This document shows, one piece after another, positions 46,658-56,053 of a stretch of DNA of 64,000 nt (its first letter is position 1; each line of letters begins with the position of its first letter). The DNA comes from Leyella stercorea. GTDB lineage: Bacteria > Bacteroidota > Bacteroidia > Bacteroidales > Bacteroidaceae. Made by a program: the position numbers and the translations under genes. The notes beneath the pieces were generated by a model. That model had not been told where the DNA came from, ran no database searches, and was given only the letters and a program-made list of their open reading frames with translations. The stretch covers positions 20,544-84,543 of the forward strand of contig NZ_JADYUF010000010.1 in the NCBI RefSeq assembly GCF_021531655.1. The letters run 5' to 3'.

Positions 46658-47398
46658 TTACTTCAGAAATCCCTGACGGCGCAACACGTCCATCAGTCCT
46701 GCCGACATAGCCTCATTGTCCTTCTTGGTGTAGCGACAATCGGTAAACACCTGGGCGAGCGTCTGCTTGTTGTTGATGCGACAGAACTCTTTGCTCTCCT
46801 CAAGCGCTTCCTTCTCGGCATAGAACCGGTTGATGCTCTCGGGCGTATAGTCGTGATAGGTCTCGCTGTGCATGATAGCGTCAAGCGGAAGGCGGTCGGT
46901 CAGTTCGGGTTGCTCGTCGGGCCATCCCAACGTAATCGTTGCAACCGGCACCACGAGCTCGGGCAGCTGCAATGTGTCGATAATCATCTGCGGCATGTAG
47001 ACCGTAGTGCCAAGGAAGCAGCATCCCAATCCCTCCTCCTCAACCAGATTGCAGAATGTCTGGCAGAAGAGCAGAGCATCGGTGGCTGCATTCTGATACG
47101 AAAGCATATTGTCATAACCCGGCTGTGCATCGCGGTTTTCACACCATACGGTGGTGCGGCGAGTGTCGGCGCAGAACGTCAACACTACAGGTGCCTCGGT
47201 GACCATAGGCTGATTGAAATGAGCAGGAGCCAGACGGCGCTTCATCTCGTCGCTGCGAGTCACCACAACACTGTAGAACTGCAGGTTGCCCATGGTCTGC
47301 GTGCGCTCAGCCTCAGCCAGCAATCGGCGCAACAGTTGGTCGTCTACGGGTCGGTCGGCATAACGGCGTATGCTGAGACGTGTGTTTATTGTCTTCAT
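46658..47398 (-). CDS. Nitroreductase family flavoprotein
   Basis: This 246-residue FMN-dependent oxidoreductase of the nitroreductase superfamily begins with the typical RLSIRRYADRPV, has the flavin-contacting NAATDALLFCQTFCN helix, GLGCCFLGT and ITLGWPDEQPE. It probably reduces quinones, nitro compounds or flavin using NAD(P)H; the substrate is unknown. It lies between the S9 peptidase and xseA and has its own candidate promoter 31 bases upstream. Confidence 0.88.
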   Translation of the reverse strand: MKTINTRLSIRRYADRPVDDQLLRRLLAEAERTQTMGNLQFYSVVVTRSDEMKRRLAPAHFNQPMVTEAPVVLTFCADTRRTTVWCENRDAQPGYDNMLSYQNAATDALLFCQTFCNLVEEEGLGCCFLGTTVYMPQMIIDTLQLPELVVPVATITLGWPDEQPELTDRLPLDAIMHSETYHDYTPESINRFYAEKEALEESKEFCRINNKQTLAQVFTDCRYTKKDNEAMSAGLMDVLRRQGFLK

Positions 47399-47429
47399 AT
47401 GTCTTCTGTTTTATGTGTATATGTATAGG

Positions 47430-47437
47430 CAAAGGTA
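47430..47437 (-). promoter_or_regulatory. Putative -7 box for nitroreductase-xseA-xseB
   Basis: TACCTTTG on the minus strand fits TAnnTTTG perfectly. A TTTG at 47455-47458 is 17 bases upstream, slightly closer than usual. It lies in the 75-bp gap after the S9 peptidase gene, so the housekeeping xse unit need not depend on the SusCD promoter. Confidence 0.55.
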
Positions 47438-47473
47438 CACAAAAAAACTTATTTCAAACGTCAACTTGCCGTT

Positions 47474-50287
47474 TTATTCGGTGAGTTCGGTGCCAAGATA
47501 CTGTCCCTTGCGTGTAGCCGGCACTCCATACTTCATCCATGCTGGCTCGGGCGCACCCTTCATATAGTAGTCGAAGAACTGCTGCAAACGTATGCTCAAG
47601 TCCTTGCAGTTGCGACGCTCCACAAGATTGTGCTCCTCGCGGTTGTACTGCAACATCCACACAGGCTTGCCCAATCGACGCAACGCCATGAAGTACTCAA
47701 TGCCCTGATACCATGGCACGGCACCGTCGTTGTCGTTGTGCATGATGAGCAACGGTGTCTCCACACGGTTGGCACCGAACAGCGGTGAGTTTTCAAGATA
47801 CAGGTCGAGTCCGCCCTTGTCCCAAAGGGTTGCTCCAATGCGGCTCTGTCCGTGCTCGTACTGCATCTGTCGACACACACCCGAACCCCAACGTATACCG
47901 CCATAGGCTGATGTCATATTGCTCACGGGCGCTCCAGCTCCGGCTGCGCAAAACATATTGGTGCGTGTAACGAGATAGGCAGTCTGATAGCCTCCCCAGC
48001 TTTGTCCCTGAATAGCCATTCGTGTGCTGTCGATGAAGTTGAACTGGCTGCACATAGCCTTGGCACCCGACACGATACAGTTGTATGCACTCTCGCCCGG
48101 ATGACCCACCTTATATACTATGTCCGGAACGAACACTACGTACCCGCGACTGCAATAGAAGGCAAGGTTGACCGTTGAGCGACTCGGACGCGGGTCGATA
48201 TGATTGTAAAGCGTCTCCGAACGTTTCTCGTAGAAGTAAATCATCATTGGTAACTTGGTTCCCGGCTCAATGCCTTCGGGCACATAGAGCAGTCCGTCGA
48301 GCGGAGTTCCGTCGTAAGCCTTCCAGTGTACCAGCTGGGCATGACCCCATAAGTATTGCTTCATCTGCGGATTGATATCGCTCACACACTTCTCATATGC
48401 AAAAGCGGCATCGCTCACGTGCATGTTATAGGCATTGCTGAAGTTGCCTTTCTGATAAGCCACCACATCGGCAGCCCCTGCCTTATACACGTTTACGTAA
48501 CTGAAGGTGTCAAGCACATTCAGACGGTATGAGTTGTTGTCGTTGACACGCACCGTGGCAAATCCGTTCTTCTTCGTAGTCTCGTCGAAGGCTGTCATGT
48601 AGAGCAGTGCATTCTCGTCGACAACATTCTTATCGGTCCACAACTTTGAGAGTCGTGGAGCATGGCGGTCGTATACACGATGGCGAAGCTGGATGTTCGA
48701 CTTGCGTCCATTGCCATTGGTAAGGTTCTGGAATCCATTGCCATCAGGATTGAATTTCCACACATCGTAGCGGTCGCTGATAAGCACGCTCTGGTCGGCA
48801 TTGGTCCATAAGGGGTCGGTATCATACGGTGGCGGGAAGTTAGGATGGTCGTCGGTCTCGTCGTAGAAGTTTACGCCTGTCTGACGAGTCAGATTCACCG
48901 TCTTTCCACTTGTCACATTATAGCAGTAATAAGCCGAATCGCTCAAGTTGTACCAAAGGACATACTTGCCATCGGGCGACGACATAGCCATTGCATTAAC
49001 CTTCTCAGCAATACTGATGCGCTTGCCAGTGTTGACATTCACCAACGAGATGTCCTTGAACTCATCGTCGTCCCACTGCGACTGTATGTAGTATTTGGTC
49101 TTGTCTTGCGACAATGCCCACTCCGAATTGCCTTGATTCATCACAGTCACTCTGTCCCACATGGCTGTTGTGAGCGGAACAATTTGATTGGGATCCGACA
49201 GATTGATTACGCTAAGATAAGTCTTGCGCTTGGCATTGGCTACATTCACCTTCTGCTGCGGCTGTATCTGATAGTCCTTATAGTTCCAAATGTCCACCTG
49301 CGCAGTCTCAACATCAATGATACTCGAATCATTTGGCGCGATATATGGTGCCACACCTATAAACACACGACGTCCGTCTTGCGAGAACTCGGGAGCACTG
49401 TTCTCGTTGAGTCCCCATCCGCTTGGCAGATTACGACTGTAGCCTTGCGGTATAATCTCGCTCGACAGCCCGTTGCTCACATAAAAGAGCGAGCAATGCT
49501 TGTTGCCAGTCGTAATGGTGTCGGTAGAAGCAAGGAACACTATCTTACTGCCGTCAACGCTGTATCGAGCACCGCCGTAGTACTTCTTTCCCTGCGAGAG
49601 CACCGACATGGTCATTGTAGGCAAGTCGTAGACAGTTGCCGACGACTTGAGTTTCTTGTTCTTCTTGTCGGGATTCACCAGTACCGTCATGCTGCTTGCG
49701 TCGGCATTGATAGCATATTCCGACACATTCTTCACCTCGGTCTGCTTGCCAGTGAGTGTATTCACCACAACAAGCACATCACCGTCGAGGCGTTCGCGCG
49801 CAGCCTTCTTCTTGTTCTTATTGGGCTTGCGCGAATGGATGTAAGCCACCACATCATTGTTGTCAATGCCCGTCTTGTACGACTTGATGCGCTCGTACTT
49901 GCTGATGGTCCACTCGTCGAAATTGATTATGGCGAGCGAATCCTTCGGCATCTTGTCCTTCTTCACCTTGCGTTTTCTGGCATTGCGTATCTCGGCATAT
50001 GGAGCCTTTATCAGTACGCACGCAGTGCGGTTGTTTGTAGCGATGTTGGCCTTATAGCCACGTGGCAACAGGAGCTCGCTTCCATCGCTCAGTCGTCGCA
50101 CCACCAGCTGACCGTTGCCCTCCTGCGGATTCACTTCGTACAGAAGGTATCGTCCGTCGGAAGTCATCTGTGTGTTGGCAATACTTTTCCATCCGTCGTA
50201 CACCGTATGGTCCAACGGCTTTTTTTGGGCATATGCCATTAAGCAAGTAGCCAGACACAGGCCAAGAGTCAACAATTTTCTTTTCAT
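47474..50287 (-). CDS. Secreted S9 family (prolyl oligopeptidase-type) serine peptidase
   Basis: This 937-residue protein has a signal peptide (about 1-20, ending in AYAQ), a long N-terminal beta-propeller-like region and a C-terminal alpha/beta-hydrolase domain. The catalytic triad is visible: S763 in GQSWGG, D854 in NDNDGAVPW and H886 in EEHNL. Such enzymes cleave short peptides, often dipeptidyl or acylaminoacyl units, probably in the periplasm. It follows susD by 94 bases with a terminator-like hairpin between them, so expression may be by read-through. The link to the SusCD pair suggests peptide use. Confidence 0.9.
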   Translation of the reverse strand: MKRKLLTLGLCLATCLMAYAQKKPLDHTVYDGWKSIANTQMTSDGRYLLYEVNPQEGNGQLVVRRLSDGSELLLPRGYKANIATNNRTACVLIKAPYAEIRNARKRKVKKDKMPKDSLAIINFDEWTISKYERIKSYKTGIDNNDVVAYIHSRKPNKNKKKAARERLDGDVLVVVNTLTGKQTEVKNVSEYAINADASSMTVLVNPDKKNKKLKSSATVYDLPTMTMSVLSQGKKYYGGARYSVDGSKIVFLASTDTITTGNKHCSLFYVSNGLSSEIIPQGYSRNLPSGWGLNENSAPEFSQDGRRVFIGVAPYIAPNDSSIIDVETAQVDIWNYKDYQIQPQQKVNVANAKRKTYLSVINLSDPNQIVPLTTAMWDRVTVMNQGNSEWALSQDKTKYYIQSQWDDDEFKDISLVNVNTGKRISIAEKVNAMAMSSPDGKYVLWYNLSDSAYYCYNVTSGKTVNLTRQTGVNFYDETDDHPNFPPPYDTDPLWTNADQSVLISDRYDVWKFNPDGNGFQNLTNGNGRKSNIQLRHRVYDRHAPRLSKLWTDKNVVDENALLYMTAFDETTKKNGFATVRVNDNNSYRLNVLDTFSYVNVYKAGAADVVAYQKGNFSNAYNMHVSDAAFAYEKCVSDINPQMKQYLWGHAQLVHWKAYDGTPLDGLLYVPEGIEPGTKLPMMIYFYEKRSETLYNHIDPRPSRSTVNLAFYCSRGYVVFVPDIVYKVGHPGESAYNCIVSGAKAMCSQFNFIDSTRMAIQGQSWGGYQTAYLVTRTNMFCAAGAGAPVSNMTSAYGGIRWGSGVCRQMQYEHGQSRIGATLWDKGGLDLYLENSPLFGANRVETPLLIMHNDNDGAVPWYQGIEYFMALRRLGKPVWMLQYNREEHNLVERRNCKDLSIRLQQFFDYYMKGAPEPAWMKYGVPATRKGQYLGTELTE

Positions 50288-50312
50288 GTTATCATTAGTT
50301 ATTATTTACGAG

Positions 50313-50343
50313 AAAAGGGGGAGTGCCACCACGACACGCCCCC
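50313..50343 (-). terminator. Terminator or attenuator hairpin between susD and the S9 peptidase gene
   Basis: A GC-rich stem (five G:C pairs, one mismatch, three more pairs) with a nine-base loop is followed on the minus strand by TTTTC. It lies in the only sizeable gap of the susC-susD-peptidase unit. Confidence 0.55.
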
Positions 50344-50381
50344 ACGGGTTCTAATTAAATTATAAATTCACCAATTGCCCA

Positions 50382-51938
50382 TTACTCCAACGGGCTTGAG
50401 ATAGCTGTATTATAGTCAATCTCCTTGTTAGGAATCACCCATGTCCAACCATTGCTGTCCTGAGGATTGATGGTAACAGCAAACTGTTTATGGAAGCTAC
50501 CACCATGAGACGCATCGTGGCGCACGATAGGCAATCCCCAACGCTTGTAGTTGAACCAGTCGCGACCCTCGCCGAACATCTCTATACGGTAATAGAGACG
50601 TACCTCGTCGAGCAAGTCCTGACCAGTCTTTGTACAAACATAATTTGGATCACGACCCGAATCGTGGTTGAGGTTACACAACAATCCCTGTGCTTCGCTT
50701 TCCTTACCAGGCATATGGCAGTAAGCCTCAGCCTCAATAAGATACATTTCGGAAGCGCGGAAAAGAGCAAACTCGCCTACACCAGGCTGTGCCTGTACAA
50801 GATGCTTGAACGACATATAGGCAAATACCTTAGTTGTACCATACAACTTGCCTGCAAAATCCTTTCTTGCACGTTTAGCCATAGCTGTACCTGCCAATCC
50901 AGTAGCAGGATCGTAGCTTTCACCATCCTTAGGAGCGAGGAACATACCGCGACGAACATCAGTTTCTGGAATCTGATCGTACAATTCCTTGCTGATTGCT
51001 ACCGGATAGTTACGGCAAATATTGGCACTTGAGTTAGACGACTCAAAAGCAAAGAACTGGTAGAAATAAAGAGTCTCCTCCTCATTGCTATACACATTCC
51101 ATATCCACTCGTCGTTGTCAGCACTGAATCCGCTTTCAGGATAATCTTTACCAGATAAGAGCGGATGACCCTCGCGCGCCATCTTGGCATACTTGGCTGC
51201 AGTAGGCCAATCCTCACGATGGAGGGCTGCATAAGCATACACAGCATAGGCTGCATTAACATCAGGCAGATGCTTCTCGTCCTTACCGCGTTTTATTCCG
51301 CATTCGTTGAAGTACTTTATCGCTTCGTCAAGATCCTTATATATCTGCTCATAGCACTGAGCCTGAGTAGATGCAGGCATCTCATCCTTCGACTCGTCAA
51401 TACGCAATATTACACCACGCGAACTGCCATTGTTGCTGTCCATCCATCGCTTAGAGTACAGCTGCAGCAACTGCGAATAACAATAGGCACGGAAAGTAAG
51501 TGCCTGAGCCTTCAAGAATGCTTTCTCTGCGTCAGTGCCAGCAGCATCGTCAGTACGACAGATTACAGAATTGGCATTGCCAATCACCTTGTAATAATAG
51601 AACCAAGGATAATAGTCGTACAAAGAAGTTGAACGCTCCAGAAACAGGCTATTGATGATAGACGACCATCCTGTAAGATTGCTCTTCTGGTAGTCGTTGC
51701 CAGGATAGTTGCCATACCATGTACGTATTGTACCCTCACCATTACATCCCTGCTGGCCCAGATACTGTTTGGTCATAAGCTTTGACAGACCATTGACAGC
51801 CAACTTTACATTGTCGGTAGTTTCGAAGATAGTACCCGTACTGGCTGATGAGTTCGGCTGTAGTTCAAGATAATCGCTACTACATGAAGCTGTGAACATC
51901 AATGCACAAGCCGATAATATATATAATGCTTTTTTCAT
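50382..51938 (-). CDS. SusD/RagB-family surface lipoprotein
   Basis: This 518-residue lipoprotein has lipobox TASC (C19) followed by SSDYLELQPNSSAS, a SusD hallmark. The TPR-like region includes KAFLKAQALTFRAYCYSQLLQLY, and the C-terminal SusD part has RIEMFGEGRDWFNYKRWG. It is expected to bind the nutrient at the surface as the lid of the SusC partner encoded 31 bases upstream. It is clearly different in sequence from the SusD in the palindrome. Confidence 0.93.
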   Translation of the reverse strand: MKKALYILSACALMFTASCSSDYLELQPNSSASTGTIFETTDNVKLAVNGLSKLMTKQYLGQQGCNGEGTIRTWYGNYPGNDYQKSNLTGWSSIINSLFLERSTSLYDYYPWFYYYKVIGNANSVICRTDDAAGTDAEKAFLKAQALTFRAYCYSQLLQLYSKRWMDSNNGSSRGVILRIDESKDEMPASTQAQCYEQIYKDLDEAIKYFNECGIKRGKDEKHLPDVNAAYAVYAYAALHREDWPTAAKYAKMAREGHPLLSGKDYPESGFSADNDEWIWNVYSNEEETLYFYQFFAFESSNSSANICRNYPVAISKELYDQIPETDVRRGMFLAPKDGESYDPATGLAGTAMAKRARKDFAGKLYGTTKVFAYMSFKHLVQAQPGVGEFALFRASEMYLIEAEAYCHMPGKESEAQGLLCNLNHDSGRDPNYVCTKTGQDLLDEVRLYYRIEMFGEGRDWFNYKRWGLPIVRHDASHGGSFHKQFAVTINPQDSNGWTWVIPNKEIDYNTAISSPLE

Positions 51939-51969
51939 TGTTGCAAGATTTTAATGTCAGTGAAAAAAA

Positions 51970-54900
51970 TTAGAACTTAACATCCAGACCTACTGTGAAC
52001 ACGCGTGGTGTCACAAGATAGTTGTACTGGAAACCGCTGAATCCCTGCTGCGGATTGAGACCTCTACGCTTGGTGCTGGTGAAAGCATTCTCGCAAGCGA
52101 AGTTGAAGCGTACCGACTCAAGGGTAAGAGCTTTAACCCATGCCTTTGGCAATGAGTAGCTCATATTGATGTTCTTCAATACAATATAGTTGGCACTGGT
52201 AATCCATCTTGAAGATGTTCCGTTGTTGTCAGAGCTTGTAGTACTGTTGACCTGCGGAATGCCACCATACCATATACGGTTGGGCGAATCTTCAGTCATG
52301 CCTTCAGGAACACCATTCCAAGAGTTAAGGATATCCTTGTGGTTGTTATAGGCTGAAGTACCTGTAGCCATAAGTCCTGCATATACACCATCATATATCT
52401 TGCCACCCAATGAATAAGTGAACATAGCCGACAGGGTAAGGTCGCGGAATCTTACAGACGGTGTGAAACTGCCGTATACCTTAGGAATGGCTGAGCCTTG
52501 GAATTCCTTAATGGCATATGTAGTGTTGTTCACATAGTACTTATCGCCGATATGAACGGTCTTCGAGGTGATGTCACTGCCTTTGGGGTTGCCGATTACT
52601 GTTCCGTCGGCTGCCTTAACGCAGTAGTCCTCAAGGTTTGCCTTGTACAGAGAGTTACCTGTCATCTGGTCGACACCTACGTATGTGTAAGTAAAGAACT
52701 CGTAACGGCTCTTGCCCTCAACAATCTTCTGTGCTCCAGAGATGATACCATCCTTGTTCTGCTCTGGCAACTCTATAATCTTATTCTTGATGAACGAAGC
52801 ATTGGTTGCGAAGTTAACAGTCCAATCACGACTCTTGTAAATATCTACATCGGTATTGATCTCGATTCCTCGGTTAGAAATCACGCCCAAGTTCTTGGTG
52901 ATAGTCGATTCTGCCGAACTTGAAGATGTAGCACCTGCTGATAGAGGCAGATATACATCGAAGAGAAGGTCCTTGTTGCGCTTGTCGAAGTATTCAACAC
53001 TGATGTTCCAACGGTTGAAAAGACGTGCATCAATACCAAAACCAAACGACTGTCCAGTCTCCCACTTAAGTTCGGAATTAGCAAGCTGTGTAAGATAATA
53101 TGCACCGCTGTTGTGGTTCTGATCGGCTGCATAGAGTGCCAAATAAGAGTAGTAGCCAGCACCTGCGTCATTACCTACCAAACCGTAGTCGGCACGTATC
53201 TTCAAGTTGTCGACCCATTCTATTGGCTTCATGAATTCCTCCTTAGAAATAACCCAGTTGGCACCGATACTGCCGAAGTTACCCCAGCGGCTGTCCTTAT
53301 GGAAGCGTGACGAACCGTCGCGACGGAACGAAGCCTCAAGATTGTACTTCTCCTTATAGTCATAGCGTACACGACCCAGATAGCTCTCTGTGCGATAACG
53401 GTCGCTGTAGCCGTCGCCCGATGTCAGGTTGTTGAAATTGCTCAGGTTGTCCTTACCCTCAAATGTCTGATTGGTCTTATAAATATATGTATAGTCATAG
53501 AAGTAGCTGTAGTTCTCATGACCGAGCAATACGCTTACGTTGTGGTCGCCAAACTTGTGGTTCCAGTTGAGCTGCTGCTGGAAAGTCCAGTTCTTGTAGC
53601 GATAAATGCTTCGTGACGAACGACCATTGTTACCCTTACCGTTACCGATAATGGCATTGTCGTATGAGCGATACTCCTGATTGCGCACGTTCACCTCGCC
53701 CTTAACAGTAAATGTGAAGTCGTTGAGGAACTTGAAGTCCATGTATGCTGAACTCTGAAGAGTGTTGCGGAATGTACGGCTCTTGTTCAAGAGGTTCTCC
53801 CAAATCACATGGCGGTCGGCATACTGGTTACGTGTCTGTATTACAGAGCCGTCCTCAGCTGTGTACTGTCCGGGGTCAAACTGACGGTTGCCCGATGCGT
53901 CCAGACGATAAGTACCGTCAGCATTGTGCAAGTGTACAGGATAGATAGGCGAAATATTGCGGCAATACATAAATACGTTGGTGAAAGAATTTGCATCATC
54001 ACCACTTGTAGAATTTGTCTTCTGGTGGCTACCCGAAATTGTAAAGCCTGTATTGAACCAATTTCTCGGACGGAAATTCAAAGCAGCACGACCTGTAAGA
54101 CGGTTGAAGTCAGAATTGGTTACATAACCCTTCTCGTCAAGATAGCCTACAGAGAAGTAATAGTCGCTCTTAGAAGAGGCATGGCTTCCACTGAAGCTGT
54201 ACTCCTGACGATAGCCACTGCGCACAGCCTCGTCATACCAATCAAGATCTTCGGCATAGCCGTCAAGTATGCGTGCATCAGAAACAAGCTTACCATTGGC
54301 ATCGAACAATTGGTCGTTAGCCTTGTTGTAGATGTTGAGATAAAGTCTTTCCTTGATAAGGTTGTTAGTGGCATAAGCATTAGCTGTAGCCATATCGTCG
54401 CCAGCAGTAATACGTGCATTGCGCATATTCAGCCAGTTGGTCTCCATAAATTCGTTGGCATTGAGCAAGTCATACTCCTTGATACCACGTGAGTATGTAC
54501 CCTGATTAATCTTCAGGTTGAAGCTCATACGGTCGCCCTTACCACGCTTAGAGGTGATAAGAATAACACCGTTAGAAGCACGGTTGCCGTAGAGGGCGCA
54601 CGAAGCAGCGTCCTTCAACACTGTGATACTCTCAATATCACTTGAGTTAAGGTCGGAAATGTTACCACCGAAAGGTACACCGTCGAGCACATAGAGAGGA
54701 CTTGAAGAACCGTTGACGGTACCAAATCCACGAATACGGATTGTAGCCTCTGAACCTGGCTGACCGTATGTACTGTTAATCTGCACACCCGAAGTAGAAC
54801 CCTCAAGAGCAGAAGTAACGCTCGACACTGGTCGAACCTCAATCTGCTTGCTGTCTACCTGCGAAACGGCACCGGTAAGTGTCGACTTCTTGGCAGCACC

Positions 54901-55236
54901 ATATGCCACCTGCACCAACACTTCATCAAGAGCCTTAGAGTCATTTTCAAGTATTACACGCATGTTCTGGCGAGCCATAACAGTTCTTGACTTCATACCG
55001 ATGTATGAAATTACAAGTTTTGTACCTGACTTAACATTCTTAAGACTGAACCGACCATACATGTCGGTAACAGCCCCATCATTGGTGCCTTGAACTTTAA
55101 CAGACGCACCTACGACAGGAGTCTCGTCTTCAATTGAAAGTACTGTACCCGTAATAACGGATTGAGCCATCGCTTTACCCCCCCCAAACAATAAGCTGGC
55201 GAAGCAAAGAATTAAAAATGCTAATCTTTTTTCCAT
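51970..55236 (-). CDS. SusC/RagA-family TonB-dependent outer membrane receptor
   Basis: This 1088-residue protein has a signal peptide ending around residue 24 (GKAMAQS), a carboxypeptidase-like domain at about 26-100 and a plug with LDEVLVQVAYGAAKKSTLTG, ATIRIRGFGTVNG and LYVLDGVPFGG. The barrel ends in VGLDVKF with a terminal aromatic residue. The segment GTYSRGIKEYDLLNANEF after the plug is typical of a SusC subgroup. It is the first gene of a leftward susC-susD-S9 peptidase unit. Confidence 0.94.
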   Translation of the reverse strand: MEKRLAFLILCFASLLFGGGKAMAQSVITGTVLSIEDETPVVGASVKVQGTNDGAVTDMYGRFSLKNVKSGTKLVISYIGMKSRTVMARQNMRVILENDSKALDEVLVQVAYGAAKKSTLTGAVSQVDSKQIEVRPVSSVTSALEGSTSGVQINSTYGQPGSEATIRIRGFGTVNGSSSPLYVLDGVPFGGNISDLNSSDIESITVLKDAASCALYGNRASNGVILITSKRGKGDRMSFNLKINQGTYSRGIKEYDLLNANEFMETNWLNMRNARITAGDDMATANAYATNNLIKERLYLNIYNKANDQLFDANGKLVSDARILDGYAEDLDWYDEAVRSGYRQEYSFSGSHASSKSDYYFSVGYLDEKGYVTNSDFNRLTGRAALNFRPRNWFNTGFTISGSHQKTNSTSGDDANSFTNVFMYCRNISPIYPVHLHNADGTYRLDASGNRQFDPGQYTAEDGSVIQTRNQYADRHVIWENLLNKSRTFRNTLQSSAYMDFKFLNDFTFTVKGEVNVRNQEYRSYDNAIIGNGKGNNGRSSRSIYRYKNWTFQQQLNWNHKFGDHNVSVLLGHENYSYFYDYTYIYKTNQTFEGKDNLSNFNNLTSGDGYSDRYRTESYLGRVRYDYKEKYNLEASFRRDGSSRFHKDSRWGNFGSIGANWVISKEEFMKPIEWVDNLKIRADYGLVGNDAGAGYYSYLALYAADQNHNSGAYYLTQLANSELKWETGQSFGFGIDARLFNRWNISVEYFDKRNKDLLFDVYLPLSAGATSSSSAESTITKNLGVISNRGIEINTDVDIYKSRDWTVNFATNASFIKNKIIELPEQNKDGIISGAQKIVEGKSRYEFFTYTYVGVDQMTGNSLYKANLEDYCVKAADGTVIGNPKGSDITSKTVHIGDKYYVNNTTYAIKEFQGSAIPKVYGSFTPSVRFRDLTLSAMFTYSLGGKIYDGVYAGLMATGTSAYNNHKDILNSWNGVPEGMTEDSPNRIWYGGIPQVNSTTSSDNNGTSSRWITSANYIVLKNINMSYSLPKAWVKALTLESVRFNFACENAFTSTKRRGLNPQQGFSGFQYNYLVTPRVFTVGLDVKF

Positions 55237-55331
55237 AAGCTCTCTCTCTATAAATTAGTATTAATAATGAGGATTCAGTTAGTATATGTAAGTATTTAGG
55301 ATTGATTTACAAATATTTCGATTTTATTTCG

Positions 55332-55339
55332 CAAATATA
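55332..55339 (-). promoter_or_regulatory. Putative -7 box for susC
   Basis: TATATTTG on the minus strand fits TAnnTTTG, about 95 bases before the susC ATG. No -33 TTTG at canonical spacing. Confidence 0.45.
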
Positions 55340-55654
55340 GTGATAATGTAAATACGAAACAAGCAAATGTTTAACAAAATGCAAAAAATACGTATTTTGT
55401 ATAAATACACCTTACAAATCGAACAATAAGAATATCAATAATTAAAGTTTTATGAAGAAATCATAACACAATGCAACAATAACACCTATTTTTCCACACA
55501 TAAGCAAACCTAATTTAAAGAAATATTTTAACAAATGATGTTTACTAATATCGTTCGAACAGTTTCGGTTTGTTAAATACTAAGTAAGTGAGCCGAGATG
55601 AGCTGATTTCCAATAAAACACCCTTGAAAATCAGACATTTACAAAGTCCTGCAA

Positions 55655-55759
55655 AAAAAGGAGTCCTTTTGCATTGCAAATGTAGCCCTTTTGCCTCCCA
55701 AAAGGACTCCTTTGGCCTCCTAAAAGGACCCCTTTTGAAGTGCAAAAGGACTCCTTTTT
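55655..55759. repeat. 22-bp palindromic pentad array
   Basis: Five 17-bp units start at 55655, 55677, 55699, 55721 and 55743, exactly 22 bp apart. They are more degenerate than at 15398-15502 but still palindromic, for example CAAAAGGACTCCTTTTT. The array lies mid-way in the 817-bp divergent spacer 55237-56053. The rest of that spacer is AT-rich, holds two -7 boxes and no recognisable gene or RNA. Confidence 0.94.
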
Positions 55760-55926
55760 TTGAGATATGAATTTTGACTTCCTTCCATATATATAAAGAT
55801 AACTGAACTATTACTTATCCCATTCCCTCAGTCTCTCCCCACCTCTCAATTATCACGCTGCTAACATTTAACCCTTAACATTACTAAAAATTGCCCCGTA
55901 ATACCTATGATTTGGATTTTTTTCCC

Positions 55927-55934
55927 TAATTTTG
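55927..55934 (+). promoter_or_regulatory. Putative -7 box for the carboxyltransferase-like gene
   Basis: TAATTTTG fits TAnnTTTG and lies about 120 bases before the ATG at 56054. The upstream -33 is not clear. Confidence 0.45.
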
Positions 55935-56053
55935 CACATTTGAAAGATTATGCCTATGTAGCACAGCCGTTTATCGTGCGCCTGTCAGGGCATGGCTTTA
56001 GCATATAGAATAAGGTAATCAACGAAAAATCTATAATAATACAAATAATAGAT

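Noticed and set aside
48845..50242. 465-codon open frame on plus, opposite the S9 peptidase gene
   Set aside because: It is the antisense shadow of a clear peptidase gene, has no family features and an odd His/Val/Leu-rich composition.
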